19,765 nucleotides of DNA from JAHHTP01 sp964587555 (GTDB lineage Bacteria > Bacillota > Clostridia > Oscillospirales > Ruminococcaceae), in NCBI GenBank assembly GCA_964587555.1, contig CAZPLR010000037.1:1-19765 (forward strand). Reading direction: 5' to 3'. The notes under the pieces were generated by a model. The model had not been told where the DNA came from and searched no databases. It saw only the letters and a program-made list of their open reading frames with translations. Below, one piece after another: positions 13,591 through 19,730 of this stretch. Within the stretch, counting starts at the first letter, position 1. Each line of letters starts with the position of its first letter. Both the position numbers and the translations under genes were made by a program.

Positions 13591-15032
13591 GTAAAAAAGT
13601 CAAATCACTTATTATTACCGGCGCTATCTTATTGCTGCTTATCGGCGCGCTTTTCGTGCTGCGCGCACTGCTTCCGGAGCAGGAGGAGGAGCTCGGACTT
13701 GAGAACGAAGGAATCATCCTTTTATACGACGAAAGCGACAGCGAGGTAGAGAGCATCACAGTGGAATACGGCGGAGAGAGCTATGTTGTGGAAAAACTTT
13801 CCGCGACGCAGTACGGCATTGCAGAGATCATGGATCATGCGAAATCTGACGCCGGATTCGCGACGATGGTGACGACCGTTTTGCGCGTTTCGACCTATGT
13901 TAAAGTAGAAGATGTCGGCGCATTGTCAGAATATGGTTTAAATCAGCCGCAGGCCGTTTTAACCGTTAAGTTCAGTAACGGTACTGTCCATACGATCAAG
14001 GTCGGCAAGGTCAACGCTGCGGGCACAGGGTATTATGCATCCCTTGATGACGGCGACGAGGTTTATGTTTTGCCTCAATCTACGGTTGAGCAGTTTTTGG
14101 CAACGGAAACCTCCTTTGTTGATTTAACGGTCTTAGGGCAGTATGATACCGACGACACAGATTCGGTAACGTTCTCCTATTTTGAGATCACTCGTCCGGA
14201 TTTGGAAAAGCCGATCAGCATCCGTGCGGTTACAGCGGCGGAGGCAAAGAGCAGCAGCGGCAACGGGCCGTCGATGCGCATGGACTCTCCGGTATATTCG
14301 CTGGTGCTGGATGACGGGATTGAGGATTATATGTACACCATTTTCGGCGTAAGCGCGCAGAGCTGTGTGGAACTGAATTTGACCGAGGATAAGCTTGCGC
14401 AGTACGGGCTGGACGAGCCGATGGCAACGCTGCACACCAAGTTTAACAACACCGAGGTGACTTTTACGGTCGGCGGGTATGCGGATGAGGATAAAACCAG
14501 CTATTATCTCACGACCTCGAAGATTCCGGAATATGTGTTTGTAGTTGCGGCAAGTGACGAAAAATGGGTCACAGTAACGCCAGACCAGTTTGTTTCCCCT
14601 GTTGCGGTTCAGCCGTACATCCAAAACATTGAAACGATCAGCCTACAGCTGAAAAACGGCAAAGTATATACCTTTAAGCTGGAGCATCCGACAGACGAAA
14701 GCGGCAAGGTCAACACAACCGTTTCCTGCGATGGAACCGAGCTTGAGATCAAGCCGTTCAGACGCTATTTGCAGCTTCTTTTGTACACGTCGGGCGAGAA
14801 TATCTATACCGGAGAACCGGTAGATGACAGCAACGCGCCGTTGGTCATCGTTTATCAATATAATAACGGCGCGCCGACGGATACCGTCAAGATATTGAAT
14901 TACTCGGCGCGTTACGGCATTATGGAGGTAAACGGCAACCAATCGTTCACAGCGCGACTTGCCTACATCGATAAGTTAGAAACCGAGCTTGCGCATCTGT
15001 TTGCCGGAGAAGATGTCGATACCGAGTGGTAA
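13587..15032 (+). CDS. DUF4340-domain membrane-anchored protein
   Basis: The 481-aa protein has one N-terminal membrane anchor at about 8-28, then an acidic extracytoplasmic region. That region shows repeated beta-rich units: YGLNQPQAVLTVKFSNG near 112-128 and YGLDEPMATLHTKFNN near 273-288 are clearly related, so the DUF4340 unit is duplicated. DUF4340 proteins often follow GldG-like genes and are presumed accessory components of the transporter; no activity is known. The ATG overlaps the GldG-like stop as ATGA, with AGGAGG seven bases upstream inside the previous gene. It is the last gene of the unit, followed by the terminator at 15040-15069. Confidence 0.87.
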   Translation: MSKKVKSLIITGAILLLLIGALFVLRALLPEQEEELGLENEGIILLYDESDSEVESITVEYGGESYVVEKLSATQYGIAEIMDHAKSDAGFATMVTTVLRVSTYVKVEDVGALSEYGLNQPQAVLTVKFSNGTVHTIKVGKVNAAGTGYYASLDDGDEVYVLPQSTVEQFLATETSFVDLTVLGQYDTDDTDSVTFSYFEITRPDLEKPISIRAVTAAEAKSSSGNGPSMRMDSPVYSLVLDDGIEDYMYTIFGVSAQSCVELNLTEDKLAQYGLDEPMATLHTKFNNTEVTFTVGGYADEDKTSYYLTTSKIPEYVFVVAASDEKWVTVTPDQFVSPVAVQPYIQNIETISLQLKNGKVYTFKLEHPTDESGKVNTTVSCDGTELEIKPFRRYLQLLLYTSGENIYTGEPVDDSNAPLVIVYQYNNGAPTDTVKILNYSARYGIMEVNGNQSFTARLAYIDKLETELAHLFAGEDVDTEW

Positions 15033-15039
15033 TCGAGAG

Positions 15040-15069
15040 AAAGGACGTTTTGAAAAAAGCGTCCTTTTT
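15040..15069 (+). terminator. Intrinsic terminator of the Gld-like operon
   Basis: AAAGGACG (15040-15047) pairs with CGTCCTTT (15060-15067) and runs into a T tract to 15069. It lies 8 bp after the DUF4340 stop and just before the rpsF promoter. Confidence 0.85.
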
Positions 15070-15091
15070 CCATTTTTGTCAGGAGAAGGGC

Positions 15092-15120
15092 TTGACATTT
15101 GGAAATGGTTTTGTTATAAT
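15092..15120 (+). promoter_or_regulatory. Consensus sigma-A promoter of the rpsF-ssb-rpsR operon
   Basis: TTGACA (15092-15097), a 17-bp spacer and TATAAT (15115-15120) match consensus exactly, as expected for a ribosomal protein operon. Confidence 0.9.
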
Positions 15121-15136
15121 AATAAAGATGTGCAAA

Positions 15137-15178
15137 GGCATATCTTCTTGTTATGCCGTTATCCAAGACGAGCATAAC
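15137..15178 (+). promoter_or_regulatory. Probable S6:S18-binding autoregulatory leader of rpsF
   Basis: GTTATGC (15150-15156) pairs with GCATAAC (15172-15178), and the base-paired 5' arm runs directly into CCG. Known rpsF leader RNAs bind the S6:S18 protein pair through a stem with an exposed CCG. An alternative stem, GGCATA (15137-15142) with TATGCC (15152-15157), competes for the same bases. I infer feedback repression by S6:S18 from position and the CCG; the match is by eye only. Confidence 0.55.
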
Positions 15179-15204
15179 CTAATGTCCAAAAGGAGGTGCT
15201 AAGA

Positions 15205-15495
15205 ATGGCAAAATTAACCGGAAACTATGAGGCCATTATCGTTGTCAGCATCAAGAATGGTGAGGAGAACGCAAAATCGATTGTAGAGAAATTCTCTAAC
15301 ATGATTTCAGAAAATGGAACTCTGGAAAACGTAAACGAGTGGGGCAAGCGCAAGCTTGCGTATCCGATCAATTACGAAACCGAAGCTTATTATGCGGTTT
15401 ACACGTTCACGGCGAAACCGGAATTTCCGGCGGAGTTTGACCGTGTCATGAAGATCACAGACGAGGTTCTGCGTTCTATCATCGTCAATAAGTAA
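15205..15495 (+). CDS. rpsF: 30S ribosomal protein S6
   Basis: The 96-aa protein begins MAKLTGNYEAIIVVSIKNGE and carries the S6 pattern: the YEAIIVV strand, a long helix, the WGKRKLAYPINYETEAYYAVY block at about 46-66, and the C-terminal VLRSIIVNK. It binds 16S rRNA and S18 in the 30S platform. The ATG at 15205 is preceded by AGGAGG at 15191-15196 with 8-base spacing; the GTG at 15196 is part of that ribosome site and is not the start. It is first in the classical rpsF-ssb-rpsR operon. rplI does not follow directly here. Confidence 0.97.
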   Translation: MAKLTGNYEAIIVVSIKNGEENAKSIVEKFSNMISENGTLENVNEWGKRKLAYPINYETEAYYAVYTFTAKPEFPAEFDRVMKITDEVLRSIIVNK

Positions 15496-15534
15496 TCGGA
15501 CAAGGATCAAAAAGCGGAAGGTGAGTGAGATCAG

Positions 15535-16023
15535 ATGATTAACCGTATCGTTCTTATGGGGCGTTTAACAGCGGATCCAGATTATAGGCAGACTCCTAAC
15601 GGCATTGCCGTGGCTTCCTTTACGGTTGCGGTAGACCGCAGCTATGCGTCGAAGGGGCAGGAGCGTCAGACTGACTTTATTCCTTGCGTTGCTTGGCGGC
15701 AGACAGCGGACTTTGTTTCCCGTTATTTCCAGAAGGGCAACATGATTGCGGTAGACGGCTCCTTACAAACCAGAAAATACACCGACAAGCAAGGGAATCC
15801 AAGAACGGCGTTTGAGGTAATCATCGATCAGGTTTCCTTTACCGGAAGCAAGGCGGAGAGCGGCGGCAGCAGTATGCCGCGTATGACTCCGCCGCAAAAT
15901 ACCGCCCCGGCAGCCGCTTCTGGCAGAGGCTTCAACGAGCCGCCGCAGGGAGGGAAGGCATTTGAGATCGGCGATTTCGGCGATTTTGAAGAGCTGGATA
16001 ATGACGACGGACTACCGTTTTGA
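15535..16023 (+). CDS. ssb: Single-stranded DNA-binding protein
   Basis: The 162-aa protein has an N-terminal OB fold (about 1-106) with the hallmark MINRIVLMGRLTADPDYR start, DFIPCVAWRQTADFV, and GSLQTRKYTDKQGNPR. A Gly/Pro/Ala-rich disordered linker (about 107-145) follows, then the acidic tip DNDDGLPF, which binds partner repair and replication proteins. It coats single-stranded DNA in replication, recombination and repair. The ribosome site is AAGGTGAG. It lies 39 bp after rpsF and before rpsR, the standard order in Firmicutes. Confidence 0.97.
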   Translation: MINRIVLMGRLTADPDYRQTPNGIAVASFTVAVDRSYASKGQERQTDFIPCVAWRQTADFVSRYFQKGNMIAVDGSLQTRKYTDKQGNPRTAFEVIIDQVSFTGSKAESGGSSMPRMTPPQNTAPAAASGRGFNEPPQGGKAFEIGDFGDFEELDNDDGLPF

Positions 16024-16064
16024 TTGTTCTATTGGAAGAATGAATAAGGAGGGAAACCTACAAG

Positions 16065-16313
16065 ATGGAGAGAGAGAGAACTGGTAACGCAAGACCGGCA
16101 AGACGTCCGCGCAGAAAGGTTTGCGCGTTTTGCGAAGCGAAAGCGACTTCTATCGACTACAAGGATGTGGATAAGTTAAAGAGATACATGACCGAAAGAG
16201 CGAAGATTGTTCCGCGTCGTGTAACCGGTACCTGTGCAAAGCATCAGCGCGACCTGACCACTGCGATCAAGCGCGCCAGATATGTTGCGCTGCTGCCGTA
16301 CGTGAAAGACTAA
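16065..16313 (+). CDS. rpsR: 30S ribosomal protein S18, zinc-type (C+)
   Basis: The 82-aa basic protein contains RRKVCAFCEAK at about 16-26, the DYKDVDKLKRYM core, IVPRRVTGTCAKHQRDL and a helical C-terminus. The Cys-x-x-Cys pair plus the later Cys and His mark the zinc-binding C+ form of S18, the version that can be replaced under zinc shortage in organisms carrying a second copy. The ATG at 16065 has GGAGGG about 11 bases upstream, a slightly long spacing. It is the last gene of the operon and is followed by a strong terminator. Confidence 0.97.
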   Translation: MERERTGNARPARRPRRKVCAFCEAKATSIDYKDVDKLKRYMTERAKIVPRRVTGTCAKHQRDLTTAIKRARYVALLPYVKD

Positions 16314-16327
16314 AGCTTAGCAGCAAT

Positions 16328-16360
16328 AAAAGCGTATTCCGAAATGGAATGCGCTTTTTT
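16328..16360 (+). terminator. Intrinsic terminator of the rpsF operon
   Basis: AAAAGCGTATTCC (from 16328) pairs with GGAATGCGCTTTT through 13 pairs, one of them G-U, around a GAAAT loop and ends in T6 (16355-16360). The T tract abuts the 3' end of the convergent broken regulator gene. Confidence 0.92.
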
Positions 16361-16653
16361 CATGCTTGCAGCGGTTCTTTTTCGTGGAAAGCAAACGGTT
16401 TTGTTTTCGAGCCGGCATAGATGCAGATGGCGACTGCGGCGGGGGGGATCGACGGTGCTGTCTTTTAATAAGTAGTCGGTGCTGACGCCGAATATTTCAG
16501 AGAGCAGAACGATCTTATCCAGCTCCGGTGTGGATTGCGCGCCCTCCCATTTGGAAACCGACTGGCGCGAAACGCCAAGCCGTTCGGCTAGCTGTTCCTG
16601 TGACCAGCCGTTTTTCTGCGCAGCAGGCCGATTTTATCCGCTAAAATCATCAT
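16360..16653 (-). pseudogene. XRE-family helix-turn-helix regulator with two frameshifts
   Basis: From ATG at 16653 (AAAGGA upstream) the frame reads MMILADKIGLLRRK and then goes out of frame at the A5 run (T5 on the plus strand, 16611-16615). In the next frame a typical XRE domain continues: NGWSQEQLAERLGVSRQSV, SKWEGAQSTPELDKI, then IFGVSTDYLLKDST. A second shift at the seven-C run (G7 on the plus strand, 16441-16447) would restore a frame ending at 16360. One added A and one removed C give exactly 97 residues. The residues after the HTH domain do not match the usual C-terminal part of such regulators. It is either a true pseudogene or an intact gene with two homopolymer sequencing errors. 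Confidence 0.8.
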
Positions 16654-16672
16654 GTATTTCCTTTCTAAAAAT

Positions 16673-16708
16673 AAATTCGGAAACCTGTTGTATGAGGATT
16701 CCGAATTT
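16673..16708. promoter_or_regulatory. Perfect 10-bp inverted repeat at the regulator promoter
   Basis: AAATTCGGAA (16673-16682) and TTCCGAATTT (16699-16708) are perfect inverted repeats 16 bp apart. One arm touches the -10 box of the regulator promoter and the other lies before its ribosome site. The position suits an autoregulatory operator; a 5' UTR hairpin is the alternative. Confidence 0.5.
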
Positions 16709-16738
16709 AGTATAGCAGATTGAAAGGGCTGCAGACAA
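16709..16738 (-). promoter_or_regulatory. Promoter of the broken XRE regulator gene
   Basis: On the minus strand TTGTCT (16738-16733), an 18-bp spacer and TATACT (16714-16709). It is a reasonable sigma-A match placed about 56 bp before the ATG. Confidence 0.55.
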
Positions 16739-16740
16739 TC

Positions 16741-16777
16741 AAGAAAACCCGTCATTTTATGAAAATAGGTTTTTCTT
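16741..16777. repeat. Imperfect hairpin between upp and the regulator gene
   Basis: AAGAAAACCC (16741-16750) and GGTTTTTCTT (16768-16777) are inverted with one mismatch, and an ATTTT/AAAAT stem lies between them. No clean T tract follows on either strand, so it is only a weak terminator candidate for upp on the minus strand. Confidence 0.35.
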
Positions 16778-16778
16778 A

Positions 16779-16807
16779 TTGACAGCCGAGCGGTTTATTG
16801 GTATAAT
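16779..16807 (+). promoter_or_regulatory. Consensus promoter pointing into upp from its 3' end (antisense)
   Basis: TTGACA (16779-16784), 17 bp and TATAAT (16802-16807) match consensus exactly on the plus strand. The next plus-strand gene is uraA, about 800 bp away; in between lies only upp, on the opposite strand. The predicted RNA is antisense to upp. Confidence 0.7.
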
Positions 16808-16839
16808 AATGAAGAAAATATGAATAAGCTGCGGCAAAT

Positions 16840-17472
16840 TCATTTTGTACCGAAAATACGATCACCGGCATCTCCAAGGCCGGGGCAGATATAAGCGTCC
16901 GCATTTAAGCAGCGGTCTAAATGTCCGCAGTAGATCTGTACATCCGGATGCGCCTCAGACAAGCGTTTGATCCCCTCCGGTGCTGCGATGATGCACATAA
17001 ATTTGATATTTTTTCCGCCGCGCTGTTTGATGAAGTCGACTGCCGCAACAGCAGAGCCGCCGGTAGCAAGCATCGGATCAAGTACGACGATCTCGCGGTT
17101 AGCGATCGCGGTTGGGAGCTTGCAGTAATACTCGTGCGGTTCGTGGGTGGTTTCATCACGATAAAGTCCGATGTGTCCTACTTTTGCGGACGGAACCAAG
17201 GACAATATGCCGCTGACCATACCGAGTCCGGCGCGCAGGATCGGCACAACTGCGAGCTTTTTGCCGGAAATCTGTGGGGACATGCAGGTTTCAATCGGCG
17301 TTTTGATCTCAACGTCCTCGGTCGGGAGGTCGCGCAGAGCCTCATAGCCCATAAGCATGGCAATCTCCTCGACCAGCTTGCGGAATTCATTGGTTCCGGT
17401 GGAGCGCTTACGCAGCATTGTGATCTTGTGCTGAATCAGCGGGTGATCCATCATTTTGATATTTTCGTTCAT
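16840..17472 (-). CDS. upp: Uracil phosphoribosyltransferase
   Basis: The 210-aa cytoplasmic enzyme makes UMP from uracil and PRPP in pyrimidine salvage. The PRPP-binding loop LDPMLATGGSA is at 131-141 and the uracil-binding YICPGLGDAGDR segment at 194-205. The N-terminus HPLIQHKITMLRKRSTGT is diagnostic, and the length is normal for the family. The ATG at 17472 is preceded by GGAG at about 9 bases. It is transcribed divergently from the uracil permease gene with only about 140 bp between the starts. Its own consensus promoter is at 17521-17549. I see no PyrR-binding loop in its short leader. Confidence 0.97.
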   Translation of the reverse strand: MNENIKMMDHPLIQHKITMLRKRSTGTNEFRKLVEEIAMLMGYEALRDLPTEDVEIKTPIETCMSPQISGKKLAVVPILRAGLGMVSGILSLVPSAKVGHIGLYRDETTHEPHEYYCKLPTAIANREIVVLDPMLATGGSAVAAVDFIKQRGGKNIKFMCIIAAPEGIKRLSEAHPDVQIYCGHLDRCLNADAYICPGLGDAGDRIFGTK

Positions 17473-17485
17473 CCTTTATTTCTCC

Positions 17486-17537
17486 ATTCTGCCGGATACG
17501 GCGTAATCTATCTATAGATTATTATAAGGCAGAATGG
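17486..17537. repeat. Perfect 10-bp inverted repeat across the upp promoter and leader
   Basis: CCATTCTGCC (17486-17495) and GGCAGAATGG (17528-17537) are perfect inverted repeats whose centres are 42 bp apart. One arm is in the -35/-10 spacer of the upp promoter and the other in its leader just before the ribosome site. A single upp mRNA cannot contain both arms, so this may be a DNA site rather than an RNA hairpin. Confidence 0.5.
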
Positions 17538-17549
17538 GAGGGATGTCAA
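17521..17549 (-). promoter_or_regulatory. Consensus sigma-A promoter of upp
   Basis: On the minus strand TTGACA (17549-17544), 17 bp and TATAAT (17526-17521) match consensus exactly. The leader contains a small AATCTA/TAGATT hairpin and a GCCG/CGGC hairpin. Confidence 0.88.
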
Positions 17550-17563
17550 TCATTTTGTTTCAT

Positions 17564-17583
17564 ACTGTCGAATTTTCGGCAGT
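17564..17583. promoter_or_regulatory. Near-palindrome upstream of uraA
   Basis: ACTGTCGAA (17564-17572) and TTCGGCAGT (17575-17583) form a 20-bp palindrome with one mismatch. It sits just upstream of a weak TATAGT -10 box for uraA. It could be an operator or a 5' element; no known regulator site was recognised. Confidence 0.35.
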
Positions 17584-17612
17584 AAGATATAGTTTTGAGG
17601 AGGATTTTTTGT

Positions 17613-19070
17613 ATGGCTGAAAAATTAGCGATCGGCAACGAGCCGATCAGCGACGCGCGCAAGCTGGGCGTGCCGAGAATGCTGCTGTTGGGACTACAGC
17701 ATATGTTCGCCATGTTCGGCGCGACGATTCTAGTGCCGCTTATCACAGGGTTAGATGTTTCCACCACCCTTTTGATGGCGGGGCTTGGAACATTGCTGTT
17801 TCACTTGATTACAAAGGGGAAGGTTCCAGCGTTTTTAGGCTCTTCGTTTGCGTACTTAGGCGGGTATGCGATCGTTGCGCCGATGATCGACGGCATGCCG
17901 AATGTAGAAAAGCTGCCATATGCCTGCGGCGGCGTAATGGTTTCCGGGCTTGTATATTTAATTCTGGCAGGATTGATTAAGGCATTTGGCATCCACAGGG
18001 TCATGCGATTTTTCCCGCCGGTTGTCACCGGTCCGATTATCATTGCGATCGGTCTGACGTTAGCGCCGGATGCGATCAACAATTGCAGCACCAACTGGCT
18101 GCTTGCGATTGTCGCAGTAGTGTTGATTATTGTCTGCAATATCTTTGGCAAAGGAATGGTCAAGATCGTCCCGATCATGATCGGCGTGGTTGGCGCCTAT
18201 ATTGTGGCGGTCTGCACCAAGGCGGTGGATTTCTCTGAAATCCTTTCCAGCAAGGTTTTTGAGATTCCGCTGCATCCTACCGCGTTTGCGAAGTTTGATT
18301 TTGGCTCTATCATCACCATCGTCCCGATTGCGCTTGCAACGGTCATGGAGCATATCGGGGATATTTCCGCCATCAGCGCGACGACAGGCAACAACTATCT
18401 TGCGGATCCGGGTCTGCACCGTACCCTGATCGGTGACGGCTTAGCGACCGCGTTTTCCGCGGCGTTTGGCGGACCGGCAAACACCACCTACGGCGAGAAT
18501 ACCGGCGTTTTGGTGCTGACCAAGGTCTATGATCCGCGTGTGATCCGGATTGCGGCGATCTTTGCGATCATCATGTCGCTGTTCCCGGCGGTTTCCGCCT
18601 GCATCGGCTCGATCCCGACGGCGATTGTCGGCGGCGTTTCACTGCTGCTTTACGGCATGATTTCGGCGATTGGTGTGCGCAATATGGTCGAAAACCACGT
18701 TGACCTAACCAAGTCACGCAACGTCATCATTGCAGCGTCAATCCTGGTTTGTGCAATCGGCTTTAAGTTTGCTACAACCAGCGGTATTTCCTTCCAGATC
18801 GGCGAGGCAACCATCAGCTTTTCCGGACTGGCTATTGCGGCAATCGTCGGTATTCTGCTCAATGCGATCCTGCCGGGCAACGATTATGTGTTCCGCGGCG
18901 AAACACCGGAAAGGGCGGCAAAGAAGAAGGAAAGAGAAGAAAAGATCGGCGTGGCTGACGCTCCGAATTTTGCGGTTATAAACGAAGATGAAATTGAGGA
19001 AGAAGCCATGGAGGAAGAACAAGCTGTAAAGACGCAGGCGGAATCCGTGGAAAAAGAGCAGAAGGACTGA
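17613..19070 (+). CDS. uraA: Uracil/xanthine permease, NCS2 family
   Basis: The 485-aa membrane transporter imports uracil (or another nucleobase) by proton symport. The family motifs GLQHMFAMFGATILVP (27-42), EHIGDISAISATTGN (246-260) and GGPANTTYGENTG (286-298) are present. E246 and E295 correspond to the substrate-binding Glu residues of E. coli UraA, and D250 stands where that protein has a His. About a dozen or more hydrophobic segments run to about 430. A highly charged, Glu-rich cytoplasmic tail of about 55 residues follows, longer than usual. The ATG at 17613 has GAGGAGG upstream at 9-base spacing; the TTG at 17595 is part of that ribosome region. It is paired head-to-head with upp, so uptake and salvage sit together, which makes uracil the likely substrate. 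Confidence 0.93.
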   Translation: MAEKLAIGNEPISDARKLGVPRMLLLGLQHMFAMFGATILVPLITGLDVSTTLLMAGLGTLLFHLITKGKVPAFLGSSFAYLGGYAIVAPMIDGMPNVEKLPYACGGVMVSGLVYLILAGLIKAFGIHRVMRFFPPVVTGPIIIAIGLTLAPDAINNCSTNWLLAIVAVVLIIVCNIFGKGMVKIVPIMIGVVGAYIVAVCTKAVDFSEILSSKVFEIPLHPTAFAKFDFGSIITIVPIALATVMEHIGDISAISATTGNNYLADPGLHRTLIGDGLATAFSAAFGGPANTTYGENTGVLVLTKVYDPRVIRIAAIFAIIMSLFPAVSACIGSIPTAIVGGVSLLLYGMISAIGVRNMVENHVDLTKSRNVIIAASILVCAIGFKFATTSGISFQIGEATISFSGLAIAAIVGILLNAILPGNDYVFRGETPERAAKKKEREEKIGVADAPNFAVINEDEIEEEAMEEEQAVKTQAESVEKEQKD

Positions 19071-19161
19071 TCTTACTGATTCTCTCTTTGGAAAAAAGCG
19101 GTGAAGTAAGAAAGCTTGACAGAATGATTGGCATTTAAGCGACGGCGATGTGATGTTTTGG

Positions 19162-19193
19162 AAGGCGGGTGCGTTTTGCCGTAACCCGCCTTT
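19162..19193 (+). terminator. Hairpin downstream of uraA, probable terminator
   Basis: AAGGCGGGT (19162-19170) pairs perfectly with ACCCGCCTT (19184-19192) around a 13-base loop. The following TTTCG is a poor T tract, so termination would be modest. The remaining bases between 19071 and 19161 show no gene or clear signal. Confidence 0.55.
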
Positions 19194-19256
19194 CGTGATG
19201 GCGCTGCCGATTATCTATTTTATCCTGATTTTTTGAAAATCGACAGAGGAGATGGC

Positions 19257-19345
19257 ATGATATTTAACTCCTGCGAGTTTCTCATATTTTTTCCGATTGC
19301 GGCACTGGGATATTATCTGGTTCCCTTTTTGCAGAGAAACGGGGA
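19257..19345 (+). pseudogene. 5' remnant of an MBOAT-family O-acyltransferase gene
   Basis: GAGGAG lies five bases before the ATG at 19257. The first 27 residues, MIFNSCEFLIFFPIAALGYY then LVPFLQR, match the very start of AlgI/DltB-type membrane-bound O-acyltransferases, which normally run to about 450-500 residues. The similarity then stops, and the frame runs on through the tRNA terminator hairpin and antisense through the tRNA-Arg to a stop at 19439. The end coordinate given here is approximate. This looks like a gene cut off soon after its start by a deletion or insertion event, leaving the ribosome site and initiation region intact. Confidence 0.65.
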
Positions 19346-19349
19346 TTAT

Positions 19350-19388
19350 AAAAAGGTTCCTTTTGTTACCGACAAAAGGAACCTTTTT
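19350..19388 (-). terminator. Terminator of tRNA-Arg, able to work in both directions
   Basis: AAAAAGGTTCCTTTTGT (19350-19366) and its perfect 17-base complement (19372-19388) flank a TACCG loop. The arms end in A5/T5, so the hairpin has a T tract on either strand. It starts 2 bp after the CCA end of the tRNA on the minus strand. Confidence 0.92.
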
Positions 19389-19389
19389 G

Positions 19390-19466
19390 TGGTGCGCCTG
19401 ACTGGATTCGAACCAGCGACACCTAGCGTCGGAGGCTAGTGCTCTATCCAACTGAGCTACAGACGC
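19390..19466 (-). tRNA. tRNA-Arg (anticodon CCG)
   Basis: The 77-nt gene folds as a full cloverleaf. The acceptor stem is GCGTCTG/CAGGCGC with one G-U, the D arm is GCTC-AGTTGGATA-GAGC, and the anticodon stem CTAGC/GCTAG closes the loop CTCCGAC. The T arm GCTGG/CCAGT contains TTCGAAT, the discriminator base is A, and the CCA end is encoded. The anticodon CCG reads CGG arginine codons. It has its own promoter and a strong terminator and appears to be a single-tRNA transcript. Confidence 0.97.
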
Positions 19467-19483
19467 ATTTTAAGACTTCTCCT

Positions 19484-19512
19484 ATTATAGCACACCTTTC
19501 AGCAAAACGCAA
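19484..19512 (-). promoter_or_regulatory. Promoter of tRNA-Arg
   Basis: On the minus strand TTGCGT (19512-19507), 17 bp and TATAAT (19489-19484), about 18 bp before the tRNA 5' end. Confidence 0.8.
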
Positions 19513-19730
19513 GCCTTACATCAAAAAAATTTTTCGCTCTACAGCGCCGCCTGAAATACCGCTTTCTTTACGCTGCCGCGTCCTGTTTGGTGCGGGACAT
19601 AAGGGACGTTTTGTTGGCATTGATGAGAGCTGGGCAGCGGAATTCTAGTCATTTCTTCTTATTATTAAATATATTTTTTTATTTAAACCATATTAAATTT
19701 ATGCTATCTACCAAAAAAGAAAGAAAAGGG
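19513..19730. other. Intergenic stretch without a recognisable gene
   Basis: Between the tRNA promoter and the promoter at the right edge I see no supported gene. The first half has normal composition with short open frames on both strands lacking ribosome sites. The second half (about 19645-19725) is strongly AT-rich and could act as an upstream element for the promoter at 19731-19759. Confidence 0.6.

Noticed and set aside
16921..17517. 198-residue plus-strand frame across upp
   Set aside because: Reverse-strand shadow of a strongly conserved enzyme gene. The antisense promoter is reported, but a protein here has no support.
19346..19439. Continuation of the MBOAT remnant frame ending VRLTGFEPATPSVGG
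   Set aside because: This peptide is the antisense translation of a tRNA gene, a known source of false annotations. Only the first 27 residues are treated as a gene remnant.
19539..19648. Short open frames on both strands in the right-edge intergenic region (for example GAGHKGRFVGIDESW)
   Set aside because: No start with a ribosome site and no recognisable family. It could be a gene remnant, but the sequence alone does not show it.
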